A stretch of 64,000 nucleotides of DNA from Skermania sp. ID1734. Lineage in GTDB: Bacteria > Actinomycetota > Actinomycetes > Mycobacteriales > Mycobacteriaceae. A model generated the notes under the pieces. It did not search any database. It saw only the letters and a list, made by a program, of their open reading frames with translations, and was not told where the DNA came from. A program made the translations under genes and the position numbers. The stretch is taken from positions 1 through 64,000 of the forward strand of contig NZ_VLIY01000023.1 of assembly GCF_007489285.1 (NCBI RefSeq), written 5' to 3'. Below, in pieces: positions 44,393-53,422 of the stretch (the first letter of the stretch is position 1; every line of letters starts with the position of its first letter).

Positions 44393-44464
44393 ATGATGTG
44401 GCCGCAGATGATGGCGATGTTTCGCACCTGGTGGAACCACATGTTCCCGATGTGGCCCATGTGA
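44393..44464 (+). CDS. Met/Trp-rich 23-residue microprotein
   Basis: The frame ATG ATG TGG CCG ... ends at TGA 44462-44464. The product reads MMWPQMMAMF and then RTWWNHMFPMWPM. It has eight Met, four Trp and one His in 23 residues. The start follows an excellent ribosome site, GAGGAGGTGAGC. It lies 129 bases after the polytopic membrane protein on the same strand. Met-rich peptides bind Cu(I), so a copper-binding membrane peptide is possible. It is far below usual annotation limits. Confidence 0.5.
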   Translation: MMWPQMMAMFRTWWNHMFPMWPM

Positions 44465-44544
44465 CCACCGGTGCTGACTGAGGTGATCCGGCGCTGGGCG
44501 CAGAGCGCTCGACTCCGCACCCAGCATTCGGCGCGTTTCGGTGC

Positions 44545-44853
44545 TCAGCTACTTCCGAGCCGAGGTATCACACCGGAGTTGAGGCTACCCAACGGTCCTC
44601 GCTGGTTCTGAAACTGGTTGTTGAAGTTGGTATTCGGGCGCGAATGGTGCCGGTGATGCTTGGTCCGGTTGACGTCATCGCCATGGCTGCCCTGCCCCGG
44701 CACGTCGTAGTTGCCGCGATCGACCTGCACGACGCCGGGCACGGTATCAGCGACCGCCGGTGTGACCACCGCGATCGCCGGTGCGAGTGTCACTGCAAGA
44801 CTCGTGGCCACGAGCAGAATCCGGCGGCGGGTCGTCGAGTTGTCTCGTCTCAT
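44545..44853 (-). CDS. Secreted His/Asn-rich protein
   Basis: From the ATG at 44853 the 102-residue product has a signal peptide (RRRILLVATSLAVTLAPAIA, cleavage near AVADT). The mature part is polar with TKHHRHHSRPNTNFNNQFQN. The histidine cluster suggests metal binding. It lies 105 bases downstream of the sigma factor gene and on its strand. An in-frame extension upstream to 44961 is open but not signal-like. Confidence 0.7.
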   Translation of the reverse strand: MRRDNSTTRRRILLVATSLAVTLAPAIAVVTPAVADTVPGVVQVDRGNYDVPGQGSHGDDVNRTKHHRHHSRPNTNFNNQFQNQRGPLGSLNSGVIPRLGSS

Positions 44854-44957
44854 GATTGTTCTACTTTCTTCTGGAAGGTTCGACCGGGGGTAACGCGGCC
44901 TGCCAACTGGCAGCAGTCGTTTCGGCTCCCGTGGAGGCGCGCGCGGATTCGAACCCC

Positions 44958-45425
44958 TCATGCCGCCGCCGCACGCAGCCGATCCAGCGCCCGGTGCCCG
45001 AAGATCTGTACCGAGGCCAGGGGAAGGTCGAGCGCTGCCGCAGTGTCCGCGGTGGACAGGCCTACCGCTATCCGTAACACGAGGGTTTGTCGCTGCAGTT
45101 CGGGCATAGAACCCAGTGCTCCACCTATGGCGTTGGTGTGCATACTATTTCGCGGTCGATGAGCGATCTCGGCAGCTGTGGTCGAATAGAGCAACCGCAG
45201 AAAGGCCCGTGGGGTCAGGGTGTCGGACCTGCCCACCCGGTCCATCACGACGCGACATACCCGCTGGGCCAACTCGTCGGCGCCCTCGCGTTGCCAGCAG
45301 CCAGACCGACGAGCCCGGCAATAGGGCACAGCGAAATCGCGCACCGCTGCAATGACATTCGAGACCGCCGCGCGGTCACCGGCTTGGGCGCACTGGAGCA
45401 CATCGGTTTCCGGAATTACGAACAA
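44958..45425 (-). CDS. ECF-type sigma factor
   Basis: The 155-residue protein has a sigma region 2-like N-terminus and a clear region 4 HTH (LQRQTLVLRIAVGLSTADTA then AALDLPLASVQIFGHRALDRL). No zinc-anti-sigma gene follows. The next gene encodes the His-rich secreted protein, which may be its target or partner. In mycobacteria, SigC-type factors are tied to copper supply, so a copper link is plausible but unproven. Confidence 0.75.
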   Translation of the reverse strand: MFVIPETDVLQCAQAGDRAAVSNVIAAVRDFAVPYCRARRSGCWQREGADELAQRVCRVVMDRVGRSDTLTPRAFLRLLYSTTAAEIAHRPRNSMHTNAIGGALGSMPELQRQTLVLRIAVGLSTADTAAALDLPLASVQIFGHRALDRLRAAAA

Positions 45426-45483
45426 GAGTGATTTCTTTCGATGGTTGATTTACCGCACAAGTGGTTCAACCGACGTTGGTTTC

Positions 45484-45524
45484 GCCGGCCCCCAGACCGG
45501 GGGCGGTAGTGGCTGGGGGCCGGC
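45484..45524. terminator. Strong stem-loop upstream of the sigma factor gene
   Basis: GCCGGCCCCCAG (45484-45495) and CTGGGGGCCGGC (45513-45524) pair perfectly over 12 bases with a 17-base loop. There is no T-tract on either strand. It lies in the gap between the cysK2 copy 2 end and the sigma gene start, so it may be an intrinsic terminator for the cysK2 operon or a regulatory hairpin. Confidence 0.5.
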
Positions 45525-45678
45525 TTCACCCGCGCCGTTGCACGATCGAACCCTTCCATCCGAAAGTCATCGCTGCGTGGAGGAGAGCTGAGAAACCCAC
45601 GCAGCATGCACCGGATCGGTACTGCCAGATACCGAGGTTGAATCGGCGGGCGCGAGCACTGCCGCGTTCTGACGGTTG

Positions 45679-46806
45679 CTAGGCCGACATCGGACGCGGG
45701 TTGATCGGTGCTGTGCAGCGGGTCCAAGACTGCACCACACGTTCAGTCGGATGGGCGATGGTGTCGGGGTTTGGCGGCGGAACGGCACCGAGCAGGCTGT
45801 GCTGACGGCAGTAGTCGTCGTTGTACACCGTGTCGAAATAGCGATGCGGCCCGTCGGGAAAGATCGCGGCGACGCAGGTACCGATGGGGCTCGTGCGCGC
45901 TACCCAGCCCGCGGTGAGTGCGACCGCACCCACGCTCCACCCGCCGCTCTCATGGTAATTGGCGGTGAGCGTGCGGCATGCCCACACGGCCTCGCCCGGT
46001 GCGACCCAATGCACTTCGTCGAATGCGGCGTAGTCGACATTGCGGGGGTAGATGCTCGAGCCCAGCCCTCGCATCAACCGCGGACCGGCGGGCTGGCCGA
46101 AGATCGTGGAATTGATGGTGTCCACTCCCACCAATCGCATGCTCGGGCAGTATTTTCGCAGCACGCGCGCTACGCCGGCCGAGTGCCCACCAGTTCCCAC
46201 CGAGCACACCAGAACATCGATGTGGTCGAGTTGATCGAGCAACTCCATCGCCAACTGCTCGTAGGCGGTCACATTGTCGGGGTTGTGGTACTGATCGGGG
46301 CACCAGGAGCCCGGTGCGGCACGCAGCAGTTGCTGGACCCGATCCCTGCGGGCCTGCTGCCACCCTCCGAGCGGATGAGGCGCAGTCACGACATCGATGT
46401 GCGCGCCATAGGCATTCAGCAGGCGCACCATCATCGGCTCCATGCCGGGGTCGGTGACCAAGGTGACCGGATGATCATGAATCATTCCGGCCAGCGCCAA
46501 TCCCAAACCCAAGGTTCCGCTGGTGGATTCGACGATCGTCGCACCGGGCGTCAGGTCGCCGCGCATCTTGGCCCGTTCAACCATGTGCAGCGCTGGTCGG
46601 TCTTTCATTCCGCCCGGATTGGCGCCCTCGAGCTTGGCCCAAAACCCTCGCCCGCCGTCGGCGAACGGCTCATCGATCCACAACACCGGCGTATCCCCCA
46701 CCAAGGAGCGCGGTGATCTGGCGGGAAACGGGGCGTCGGTCAGCGGACGGCTCGACGCGAACACATCCGGGCAGGGGTGGACAGCGGACAATGAAACGGC
46801 AGTCAT
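45679..46806 (-). CDS. cysK2: CysK2-type PLP-dependent enzyme, copy 2
   Basis: The 375-residue protein is closely similar to the product at 36613 across the whole length ([60 protein letters not shown]). All PLP motifs are intact. It follows an lpqS-like gene and operator 4. No MFS gene follows this copy. The two copies differ by many substitutions, so the duplication is not recent. Confidence 0.88.
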   Translation of the reverse strand: MTAVSLSAVHPCPDVFASSRPLTDAPFPARSPRSLVGDTPVLWIDEPFADGGRGFWAKLEGANPGGMKDRPALHMVERAKMRGDLTPGATIVESTSGTLGLGLALAGMIHDHPVTLVTDPGMEPMMVRLLNAYGAHIDVVTAPHPLGGWQQARRDRVQQLLRAAPGSWCPDQYHNPDNVTAYEQLAMELLDQLDHIDVLVCSVGTGGHSAGVARVLRKYCPSMRLVGVDTINSTIFGQPAGPRLMRGLGSSIYPRNVDYAAFDEVHWVAPGEAVWACRTLTANYHESGGWSVGAVALTAGWVARTSPIGTCVAAIFPDGPHRYFDTVYNDDYCRQHSLLGAVPPPNPDTIAHPTERVVQSWTRCTAPINPRPMSA

Positions 46807-46913
46807 AGATGAATCCGATCTCTGTATCGCGAAGCCTTATTCGGCATCGACGCTGGTGAAGGACGGGCGGGAGAGGCAGTCGACCCAGGGGTCAATTGCC
46901 TGTCTCGCGCCGA

Positions 46914-47369
46914 TCAGCACCTGCTGATACAGAGCTCGTTCAAGATCATCCGCCCTGACCAAGCGGAAGCGAAAACCCGCGGCGGAGCGCGCGCGGACAA
47001 TTCACCGGTCAGCGCCGCACCCACCAACAGCGCGACGAAGAAGCCCGCGATCCCCAGCGCCGGTACCAGGTCCAAGCGCACCGGCGCAGCGAGGAGCACT
47101 TCGGGATGCGGCACTTGAGCTGATGCGGAGCCGAGATGGGAGTGTTGCTGGTCGACCGACTCGCCGTGCAGCGCACCCCCGGCCGCAGCCACATCGACCA
47201 CACTTGACAGAGAGATCGCTATGTCATGCGGATGCAACGAATCGGTGGCATCCCCAGTGTTTGGCACCCAGTGAAAAAACATCAAAAGTGCCAGTCCCAC
47301 CACACCGAACGCCGCAGGCGCCGTAATCCGGCGCCGAAGCGATGTTGCGGGACTGAGCACGGCAGCCAC
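46914..47369 (-). CDS. LpqS-like small membrane protein, copy 2
   Basis: The 151 residues contain two hydrophobic segments (AFGVVGLALLMFFHWVPNTG and LDLVPALGIAGFFVALLVGA), an outer His-containing stretch (LHPHDIA, DQQHSHLGS) and the family end LNELCISRC. Operator 4 begins ten bases upstream of the start, so repressor would cover the start region. The order lpqS-cysK2 repeats the arrangement at 36.6-38.3 kb. Confidence 0.7.
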   Translation of the reverse strand: MAAVLSPATSLRRRITAPAAFGVVGLALLMFFHWVPNTGDATDSLHPHDIAISLSSVVDVAAAGGALHGESVDQQHSHLGSASAQVPHPEVLLAAPVRLDLVPALGIAGFFVALLVGAALTGELSARAPPRVFASAWSGRMILNELCISRC

Positions 47370-47378
47370 GCTACCTGA

Positions 47379-47397
47379 CTACTATCCGACTTAGTAG
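47379..47397. promoter_or_regulatory. CTACTA-N7-TAGTAG operator, site 3
   Basis: CTACTATCCGACTTAGTAG has perfect halves. It is ten bases before the second lpqS-like gene. Confidence 0.85.
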
Positions 47398-48201
47398 TAA
47401 GCGAGTGAGATTCACAGAAACGCGACCGAATCCCATGTAGCGCCAACGTCCACGGTTACCCAATCTCAGCGAGGACGGCGATCTCCGGATCGAACGGCCC
47501 AGCACAATCCGCGCCGCCGGCCGCAACAGCGCAACCGAGATATGCCGGATCGAACCGTGACTCGCAAGTACAAGTAACCGAGCAAACTTCGCGCCAAATC
47601 ACCGATAGTAGTCCTGAGGTCTGCCGATCTCGGGGCCATGCTGTGGCCGCCTCCTGATCGGATCGCTCGCGAGGCTATGTCGTCCAGGGGCTGTGCGTAG
47701 TTCGGTGGAGCCAGGAAGTCCCATCGTCGACCCAGCGGAGACGACGCCGCGGAGAAGGCGACCGTCCTCTCCTCCGTTATCTTAGCTGCCCCAGTCGTTT
47801 TGAGAGGTTACTGAGAATCGCGCGGAGGATCGCGGAGGATAACGCCGTGCGTCGTCGTCCGGTACCGTCGTGTCCGTGCGATAGATTCTCTCATCCGGAA
47901 TTGGCCGCACACCCTGACCGGAACCGTTGGACGCCGTTCCGGTCAGGCCTTTTTCTGGGCCAGACAGCGCGCCGGCAGCATCGAGGGCATGGTGCCGAAC
48001 CATTGCCAGGCGCACCGCGGCAATGCGCGCGAATGCGTACCGGAGACCTACCCCGGCAACCCCTTGCTGGGCGCAGTGTCGTCGTTGAGGATCCTGCCGC
48101 ACCTGGATGAGCCGAGGTCATGTGGAAAGTCACTGATTGGCAAGGAGTCGCCCTGTGTGGCACGGGCAACACTGCGCGTGATGCACAGCATCGCACACCA
48201 A
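47398..48201. other. 800-base stretch without a supported gene
   Basis: Short frames on both strands (for example at 47847 and 47989, plus) lack family similarity. The only clear signal is the terminator at 47913-47954. The sequence before it (47770-47910) would be transcribed on the plus strand and could encode a small RNA. GC content is lower than in genes around it. Confidence 0.5.
47913..47954 (+). terminator. Rho-independent terminator
   Basis: CCTGACCGGAAC (47913-47924) and GTTCCGGTCAGG (47936-47947) are perfect 12-base arms with an 11-base loop. They are followed by CCTTTTTCT. No annotated gene precedes it on the plus strand, so it hints at an unannotated short transcript. Confidence 0.8.
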
Positions 48202-48220
48202 CTACTAATGTAATTAGTAA
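48202..48220. promoter_or_regulatory. CTACTA-N7-TAGTAG operator, site 4
   Basis: CTACTAATGTAATTAGTAA differs from the consensus only in its last base. It ends 13 bases before the ATG of the Cys-rich small gene. Confidence 0.75.
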
Positions 48221-48232
48221 CTGACGCAGGGG

Positions 48233-48421
48233 ATGACGCGTCGTTTTCGCCGAAAGGCCTGCAATCCGACTCCGTGTAGTTGTCGACTCTGTTACTGGTT
48301 CACCTGTAGTGGCGCAATGAAATTGGGTACGGTCACGCGCCGCCAGATGCAGCAGCTCGGTGGATCATCGTGCGCGGTGCACGCCTCCGATAACGCGTCC
48401 GCCTCAGCCTCTACCTACTAA
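48233..48421 (+). CDS. Cys-rich small protein between two operators
   Basis: The 62-residue frame starts MTRRFRRKACNPTPCSCRLC and continues with YWFTCSGAM. Five cysteines fall within 17 residues, as in metallothionein-like metal clusters, followed by a polar tail (RRQMQQLGGSSCAVHASDNA). It begins 12 bases after operator 4 and its last codons run into operator 5. It is unlike the known mycobacterial copper metallothionein MymT in sequence. A copper-binding peptide is a reasonable guess; a spurious frame is the alternative. Confidence 0.4.
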   Translation: MTRRFRRKACNPTPCSCRLCYWFTCSGAMKLGTVTRRQMQQLGGSSCAVHASDNASASASTY

Positions 48422-48433
48422 GCGCCATAGTAT
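48415..48433. promoter_or_regulatory. CTACTA-N7-TAGTAG operator, site 5
   Basis: CTACTAAGCGCCATAGTAT has one deviation in the last base. It is 75 bases before the Lgt-like fusion gene. Confidence 0.75.
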
Positions 48434-48508
48434 GTAATCGGTACTGTCGAACCTAGGAGCAGGACGGTAGATGTCTGCTTCGGGCGAGCGGATGACGGAG
48501 GCACGCGG

Positions 48509-49819
48509 ATGGCGAAACAGCGTCAGGCCAGAGCTCGAGCGCGGCAACGCGCGACATCCGCTCGCGCAAGTCGCACCCGTCGACGCGCGGCTGCACGCGC
48601 CACGCGAGAGCGGCGGGATCATCACGAACCCGCCATGGCCTCGCTTTCACTCCTTGAGACCGCAGATCAATCACGGAGCGAGCCAGCCTCACTATCGATC
48701 GACAACGCGTCGGGTTTGTCGACAACAGCGCAGGTCAGCGATGCCCGACCGGGACATACGTCGACGGGGCCACCGCTCGCGGGCGGGTGTGCGGGCGAGG
48801 TTGCTGCGATGGACCCGCAGGTGCTCGCCGCGTCCTGCTGGATCGAGGCACCGCTGGATGGAAACCCGGTTTCGGATGTCTCGGTGCGATTCACCGGAAC
48901 CCGGTATCAGCCGGGTGGACTGCCGGGAGAGCTCGACCGTTTCGAGCAGGTGGCCACGGCCCCCGCCATACCGCGCGGCGCCGGTCGGTTGGCGATCACC
49001 GCGCGAGTTCACCACCTCAGCCCCGGCCGCTGGGACGTGCGCGCGAGCACCCTCAACGGGACAGCGTTACCGACCTGGGTTCCGCCACACAACGAGCACC
49101 TCCGCACCCAGTTCGGTCCTTTCGCTTACGGGCCCGGTGTGCATCTGTGGGCGTGGCCGGCGCTGATCGGGATCGGCGCCGTTGTCGCCCTGGCTCTGCA
49201 AGCGCTGCTGGTCGCGCGCGGCGGCGGCGATGCCGGTGTCGTCGTGGGCATTTCTGTGCTGAGTTGCCTGCTCGGTTTCGCCGGCGGCAAGCTCTGGTAT
49301 GCGCTGCTACACAAGCGGTCGCTTCGCACATTGCACCAGGGCGGCGCGTGTATCCAAGGATTTCTGCTTGTCGCCTTCGCGGTTCTGGCCGGCGGCGCGT
49401 GGCTCACGGGGCAGGATCTGGCGGCGACACTGGATGCGACGGCACCGGCGGTGTTCGTGGGTATGGCAATCGGGCGGCCCGGGTGTTTTCTCACCGGATG
49501 CTGCGCCGGGCGCCCCACCGCGTCGCGCTGGGGACTGTGGGCCAGCGATCGCCGGGTGGCGGTTCGCCGGGTACCGGTTCAGCTGATCGAAGCATCAGCC
49601 GCGGCGCTCATCGCTGTGGCCTCCCTCGCTGTGACCTTCGCCGTGTCCAGTCCCTATCGAGGTGGACTGTTCGTTGCCACGGTGGCCGCCTACACGATCG
49701 TGCGCCAGTGGTTGTTCGGCTTCCGGTCCGATCCGCATACCGGCGTCGGCCGCATCGCAACCGTCGTGATCTGTCTAGCGGTGCTGGCGGCCGATATTCT
49801 GTGGCTCGTGCCGCACTGA
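48509..49819 (+). CDS. Lgt-like membrane protein with extra N-terminal domain
   Basis: The 436-residue protein starts with a very basic segment (MAKQRQARARARQRATSARA). An extracytoplasmic beta-sandwich-like domain follows at about residues 90-200 (DVSVRFTGTRYQPGGLPGEL, HHLSPGRWDVRAST). The C-terminal half has seven helices of the prolipoprotein diacylglyceryl transferase family, with the motif MAIGRPGCFLTGCCAGRPTA and later VPVQLIEA. Standard Lgt proteins lack the N-terminal domain, and the catalytic His of Lgt (in HGGL) appears replaced by HQGGACIQG. It may process lipoproteins or act on another lipid substrate in this island. Confidence 0.7.
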   Translation: MAKQRQARARARQRATSARASRTRRRAAARATRERRDHHEPAMASLSLLETADQSRSEPASLSIDNASGLSTTAQVSDARPGHTSTGPPLAGGCAGEVAAMDPQVLAASCWIEAPLDGNPVSDVSVRFTGTRYQPGGLPGELDRFEQVATAPAIPRGAGRLAITARVHHLSPGRWDVRASTLNGTALPTWVPPHNEHLRTQFGPFAYGPGVHLWAWPALIGIGAVVALALQALLVARGGGDAGVVVGISVLSCLLGFAGGKLWYALLHKRSLRTLHQGGACIQGFLLVAFAVLAGGAWLTGQDLAATLDATAPAVFVGMAIGRPGCFLTGCCAGRPTASRWGLWASDRRVAVRRVPVQLIEASAAALIAVASLAVTFAVSSPYRGGLFVATVAAYTIVRQWLFGFRSDPHTGVGRIATVVICLAVLAADILWLVPH

Positions 49820-49981
49820 TGACGAGTCACCGTTGGGGTGGTGCGGCTTTGCTCGCCACCATCGAGCACCGTCGGTGGGCTGCGACTAGGCCCCGGGTTC
49901 GCCAACGTCACCGGATTTATGGTGTTCGGGACATCGCCGTCGAGTTGCACCTCCGCGCACCGAGCCGTAACGACGTCGACA

Positions 49982-51586
49982 TCATCGGGGGTGGAACAGG
50001 TACGTGCACAGTCGAGTGAACTCAGGACCCCATCCGGCATGGTCGGTGCGGGCCAATCCGGCAATCTCGACGGCGGATCGGCCCGCGCTGTCGGTGCGGA
50101 TGCGCGCCCAGATGCGGCGGCGTCGAATCGTCAGGGACACAACCAATCCGAGCATCATGCTGATGGCCGAGATCAGCACCCACCCTTGAGCCGGGTTGTG
50201 CGAAACTTGCAGGTTCAAAAATTCTTTCGCGCCGTCGAACCGCACCCGAGTCCCGTCGGACAGTGTGGTCGACTGGCCGGGTCGCAGATTCACGCGGGCC
50301 TGCTTCACCAGACGGCCTTCGGCGATCATGGTGTGGTCCAGGGCAAAGATCGACTGTGCCCGCCCGCTGTCGAGGCCGGTGTCGCCGCGATAGACGTCGA
50401 CGGCAACGGCGGGATCGCGCATCGCGGGAAAACTCGAACTGAGCAGGTTTCCGTCGAAGAGCGCGGTCGGTGCGAACAGACCTTCTATGGCGACTTCGTT
50501 TCGGCGGCGGTCGTTTTCGTTACGGTAGGTTCCCGGTGGCGGGTCGAACCGCAAGGCGCCGCTGGACAGGAACGTCGCGGCGTCGTCCGGGCGGAACTGC
50601 AGGGCCTGGGTGCGGACCTGTCCGCCCGGGTAGATCACGGAGAATTGCGGTGCATAGCCGTGCCCGGTCAGATAGACCCTTAGTCCCTCGATACGCAGCG
50701 GCGAGTTGACGCGCAGGCGATAGTCGCGCCAGGTGGCGGTGCCGAGATCGGGGCCGGCTTGATAGGCGATGTTCGAGGTGAACATCTGTGCCTGCCCGTT
50801 GGGCAGGTAGTCGGCGGTGAAATCCTTGACGTCGATACAGAGTGGTTGCAATCCCGTTCCATTGGTGGCGTTTCCGGCGCGGAAAGAGTCGAAAGCGGCC
50901 GGCGAAGTGCTGCAGAAGCCGGGGCCGCCGTCGGCGATGACGATGACCGATCCCTCGTAGCCGTACAGCTTGCCTACGGCCACGGCCACCAACAACCCGA
51001 TGAGCGAGAAATGGAAGACCAGGTTGCCCGCCTCGCGGAGGTAGCCTTTTTCCGCCGAGACGGTCACGACGCCGTCGGGCTCGGTCCGCACCGACCGCCG
51101 CCACCGAGCGAGGCGGTCGACGATGACGTCGGCTACCTGCGTGGGGGTCCCAGTCATCTTGCCGGCTTGGAAATGGGGCAACCGCGCAAGGTTGCGGGGA
51201 GCTCGCACCGGCCTGGCTCGCAATGCGGCGGCGTGGTCACGCAACCGCGGAATCACGCAGCCGATCAGTGAGACGAACAGCAGCACGTAGATCGCGGTGA
51301 ACCAGAAACTGGCGAACACGTCGAACGCTTCTGCCCGATCCAGCAGCGGTCCCAGCCGCGGGTGCATCGCGATGTAGTCGGCGACCTTTTGAGCGTTGAG
51401 GCTGCGTTGGGGTAGCAACGCGCCGGGCACCGCCGCCACGGCGAGCAAAAACAGCAGTACCAGCGCTGTGCGCATCGAGGTCAACCGGCGCCACATGTTA
51501 CGCACCGGCGCGAGGACGCCCCGCCACAGCGGCGCCCGGCGAACTCGGCGCGATTGGCTCGACGGCGCTTGCGTTGTGGCGGTCAT
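49982..51586 (-). CDS. resB: Cytochrome c biogenesis protein ResB
   Basis: The 534-residue protein (ATG 51586 overlapping the ccdA stop) has the ResB layout. Helices lie near residues 40-60 ([20 protein letters not shown]) and 100-120, a third follows [20 protein letters not shown] with the conserved His, then comes a large outer domain with the family signature [20 protein letters not shown] and a last helix near the C-terminus. ResB and CcsB form the heme-handling complex of System II. It is encoded after tlpA-ccdA, and the operon starts at operator 6. Confidence 0.9.
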   Translation of the reverse strand: MTATTQAPSSQSRRVRRAPLWRGVLAPVRNMWRRLTSMRTALVLLFLLAVAAVPGALLPQRSLNAQKVADYIAMHPRLGPLLDRAEAFDVFASFWFTAIYVLLFVSLIGCVIPRLRDHAAALRARPVRAPRNLARLPHFQAGKMTGTPTQVADVIVDRLARWRRSVRTEPDGVVTVSAEKGYLREAGNLVFHFSLIGLLVAVAVGKLYGYEGSVIVIADGGPGFCSTSPAAFDSFRAGNATNGTGLQPLCIDVKDFTADYLPNGQAQMFTSNIAYQAGPDLGTATWRDYRLRVNSPLRIEGLRVYLTGHGYAPQFSVIYPGGQVRTQALQFRPDDAATFLSSGALRFDPPPGTYRNENDRRRNEVAIEGLFAPTALFDGNLLSSSFPAMRDPAVAVDVYRGDTGLDSGRAQSIFALDHTMIAEGRLVKQARVNLRPGQSTTLSDGTRVRFDGAKEFLNLQVSHNPAQGWVLISAISMMLGLVVSLTIRRRRIWARIRTDSAGRSAVEIAGLARTDHAGWGPEFTRLCTYLFHPR

Positions 51587-52398
51587 ATCGGCAGCACCAC
51601 AGTGCTGACGAACCGGTCGCGGAGCCAGGCGACGAAAATTGACCACGCCCCCGTCGCCAGGGCGATGCCGACGGCGATCAACAGCAGCGCACCGGCGACC
51701 TCAATGCCGCGACTGTGCCGTCGCAGCAGCGTCACACCGTGCACAGCGGCCGATGAGCCGTACGCCAAGACGATGAAGGGCAGCCCCAGGCCGGCACAGT
51801 AGGCGACGATGAGGACGACTCCCCGCGCTGCTGTCGTCCCCTGGGTTCCCGCTGCCACCGACAGCACCCCGGCCAAGGTAGGGCCGAGGCAAGGGGTCCA
51901 TCCGAGCCCGAAGACTGCGCCCAACAACGGCGCCCCCATTACGGAGGAGATGCGGCGCGGGGTGAACCGGGTGTCGCGCTGTAAGGGTTGGATCCAGCCG
52001 AGGAACGTCAACCCCATGACGATCGTGACCGCCCCACCGATGCGCTGGAGTAGGTCACGATCGATCGTCAGTGCGCCGATCAGGCCGAAGACCGAGGCCG
52101 TGGCGGCCACGAACACCACGGTGAACCCGGCAACGAAGAGCACCGCCGCCCCGGTCACCCGCCACCGCCCGCGGGGGCGGGTCCGCTGTGCGGTCACCGT
52201 GTCGGCGTTCACCGTGACCGCCGGCACGTCGGCACCGGAGATACCGGCCAGATACGACAGATAACCGGGAACCAGCGGGATACAGCACGGGGAGGCGAAC
52301 GATACCAGCCCGGCCACCGCCGCCGCCCCCAGCGCGAGTAGAAGCGGTCCGTTCGCCGCCAGATGCTGGAAGCTCGTCCCCACAGATGCGAGGTTCAT
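51583..52398 (-). CDS. ccdA: Thiol-disulfide transporter CcdA
   Basis: The 271-residue protein has six membrane helices and the redox cysteines in [17 protein letters not shown] and in [14 protein letters not shown]. CcdA passes electrons from cytoplasmic thioredoxin to extracytoplasmic TlpA/ResA proteins. Its ATG overlaps the stop of the upstream TlpA gene and its stop overlaps resB. The loop after helix 1 contains a long charged insert. Confidence 0.92.
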   Translation of the reverse strand: MNLASVGTSFQHLAANGPLLLALGAAAVAGLVSFASPCCIPLVPGYLSYLAGISGADVPAVTVNADTVTAQRTRPRGRWRVTGAAVLFVAGFTVVFVAATASVFGLIGALTIDRDLLQRIGGAVTIVMGLTFLGWIQPLQRDTRFTPRRISSVMGAPLLGAVFGLGWTPCLGPTLAGVLSVAAGTQGTTAARGVVLIVAYCAGLGLPFIVLAYGSSAAVHGVTLLRRHSRGIEVAGALLLIAVGIALATGAWSIFVAWLRDRFVSTVVLPI

Positions 52399-53006
52399 TC
52401 GGCCGCCACTCGTTGCACCACTGGCTGTAGATCGTTCGCAAGCAGGGCGCGCAGAAATACCGCGGCCACTCGATGGTGGCGGTCCAGCACGAGAGTGGAG
52501 GGGATGACGCTGGTGGGGTAACGGCCACCGAGCGCGATCAGCGTTCGCATCGAGGGGTCCCAGATCGAGGGGTAGGATATTTTGTAGGCAGAGACGAAGT
52601 CTCGAGCTTTGTCCTTCTCCGGATCTCGTACGTTGATTCCGAGGAACCGGACGCCTTTGCTGCGCGTCGCCTCGAGCACCTGCTCCAACTGTGGCGCCTC
52701 GGCCCGGCACGGCCCGCACCACTGGCCCCACAGGTTGATCACGACTACGTCGCCGGCGAAGTCCGACAATGACGTCGTCTTGCCCGCGACCATCAAGTCC
52801 GGCCCCGACATCGGCCCGACGGTTCCGCGCTGAGTGGGCGGATCGTAGAAGAGGTCGGTTTTACCGCCCGGAGAGACGAAATCGAAGTTGCCGCCGCCGA
52901 CTGGGGCACCGGATCCGGCGCAACCGGAGACCGCGAGCGTGAAAGACAACGCCGTGGCGAGGACGCCGAGCGACCATCGTCGAGCGGTCTGTGCCTTGTG
53001 CGACAT
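52395..53006 (-). CDS. TlpA/ResA-like thioredoxin lipoprotein
   Basis: The 203-residue product has a lipoprotein signal ([16 protein letters not shown], lipobox Cys about 28) and a thioredoxin fold with active site [20 protein letters not shown]. The cis-Pro is in [12 protein letters not shown]. It would reduce apocytochrome c or copper-oxidised thiols on the outer face. It is the first gene of the tlpA-ccdA-resB operon. The start is 26 bases from operator 6 and has the ribosome site GGGAGGGAAGG. Confidence 0.9.
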   Translation of the reverse strand: MSHKAQTARRWSLGVLATALSFTLAVSGCAGSGAPVGGGNFDFVSPGGKTDLFYDPPTQRGTVGPMSGPDLMVAGKTTSLSDFAGDVVVINLWGQWCGPCRAEAPQLEQVLEATRSKGVRFLGINVRDPEKDKARDFVSAYKISYPSIWDPSMRTLIALGGRYPTSVIPSTLVLDRHHRVAAVFLRALLANDLQPVVQRVAAE

Positions 53007-53032
53007 GGCGCCGCCTTCCCTCCCGCCGTGAA

Positions 53033-53051
53033 CTACTATGCGTGATAGTAG
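53033..53051. promoter_or_regulatory. CTACTA-N7-TAGTAG operator, site 6 (extended palindrome)
   Basis: CTACTATGCGTGATAGTAG sits in a perfect 17-base inverted repeat: CCGCCGTGAACTACTAT, five bases, then the reverse complement (53023-53061). It lies between the divergent tlpA operon and the small membrane protein gene and can control both. Confidence 0.9.
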
Positions 53052-53075
53052 TTCACGGCGGCGGAAGGAGGGCGG

Positions 53076-53345
53076 GTGGCCACCAAGCGTAGTACCGCTC
53101 GCGCCAAGCAAAGGGCGATGTACACCGACAGCTACCGGCGTGAGCGGCGCCGCAAAGGCCTGGGCTGGTTGCTGGTGTCAGCGGCCGTGGCGATGGCGGC
53201 CTTTCACGTGCTCACCCACCTCGAAGCATGGCGTTTCCTGCCGTCGCCGCAGTGGCAGGATCTGCTCGTGGGCTATCCCACCGCAGGTGTCATTGCATTG
53301 GCCGGATTCACGTTGATCACCATGCGGGCGCGGCCGCGCGCGTAG
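53076..53345 (+). CDS. Small two-helix membrane protein with basic N-terminus
   Basis: The 89-residue product begins with a basic segment (MATKRSTARAKQRAMYTDSY) like that of the Lgt-like fusion and then has two membrane helices (GWLLVSAAVAMAAFHVLTHL and YPTAGVIALAGFTLITM). The GTG start follows GGAAGGAGG. It is controlled from operator 6. Function is unknown. The His of HVLTHLEAW between the helices may bind metal. Confidence 0.75.
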   Translation: MATKRSTARAKQRAMYTDSYRRERRRKGLGWLLVSAAVAMAAFHVLTHLEAWRFLPSPQWQDLLVGYPTAGVIALAGFTLITMRARPRA

Positions 53346-53422
53346 CCTCGTGCCGGGCTTGCGCGAGTCGATGCGGGTCGTGAATACGGGGTGAACAACG
53401 AGGAGATCGGTGCTGGGTCGGG

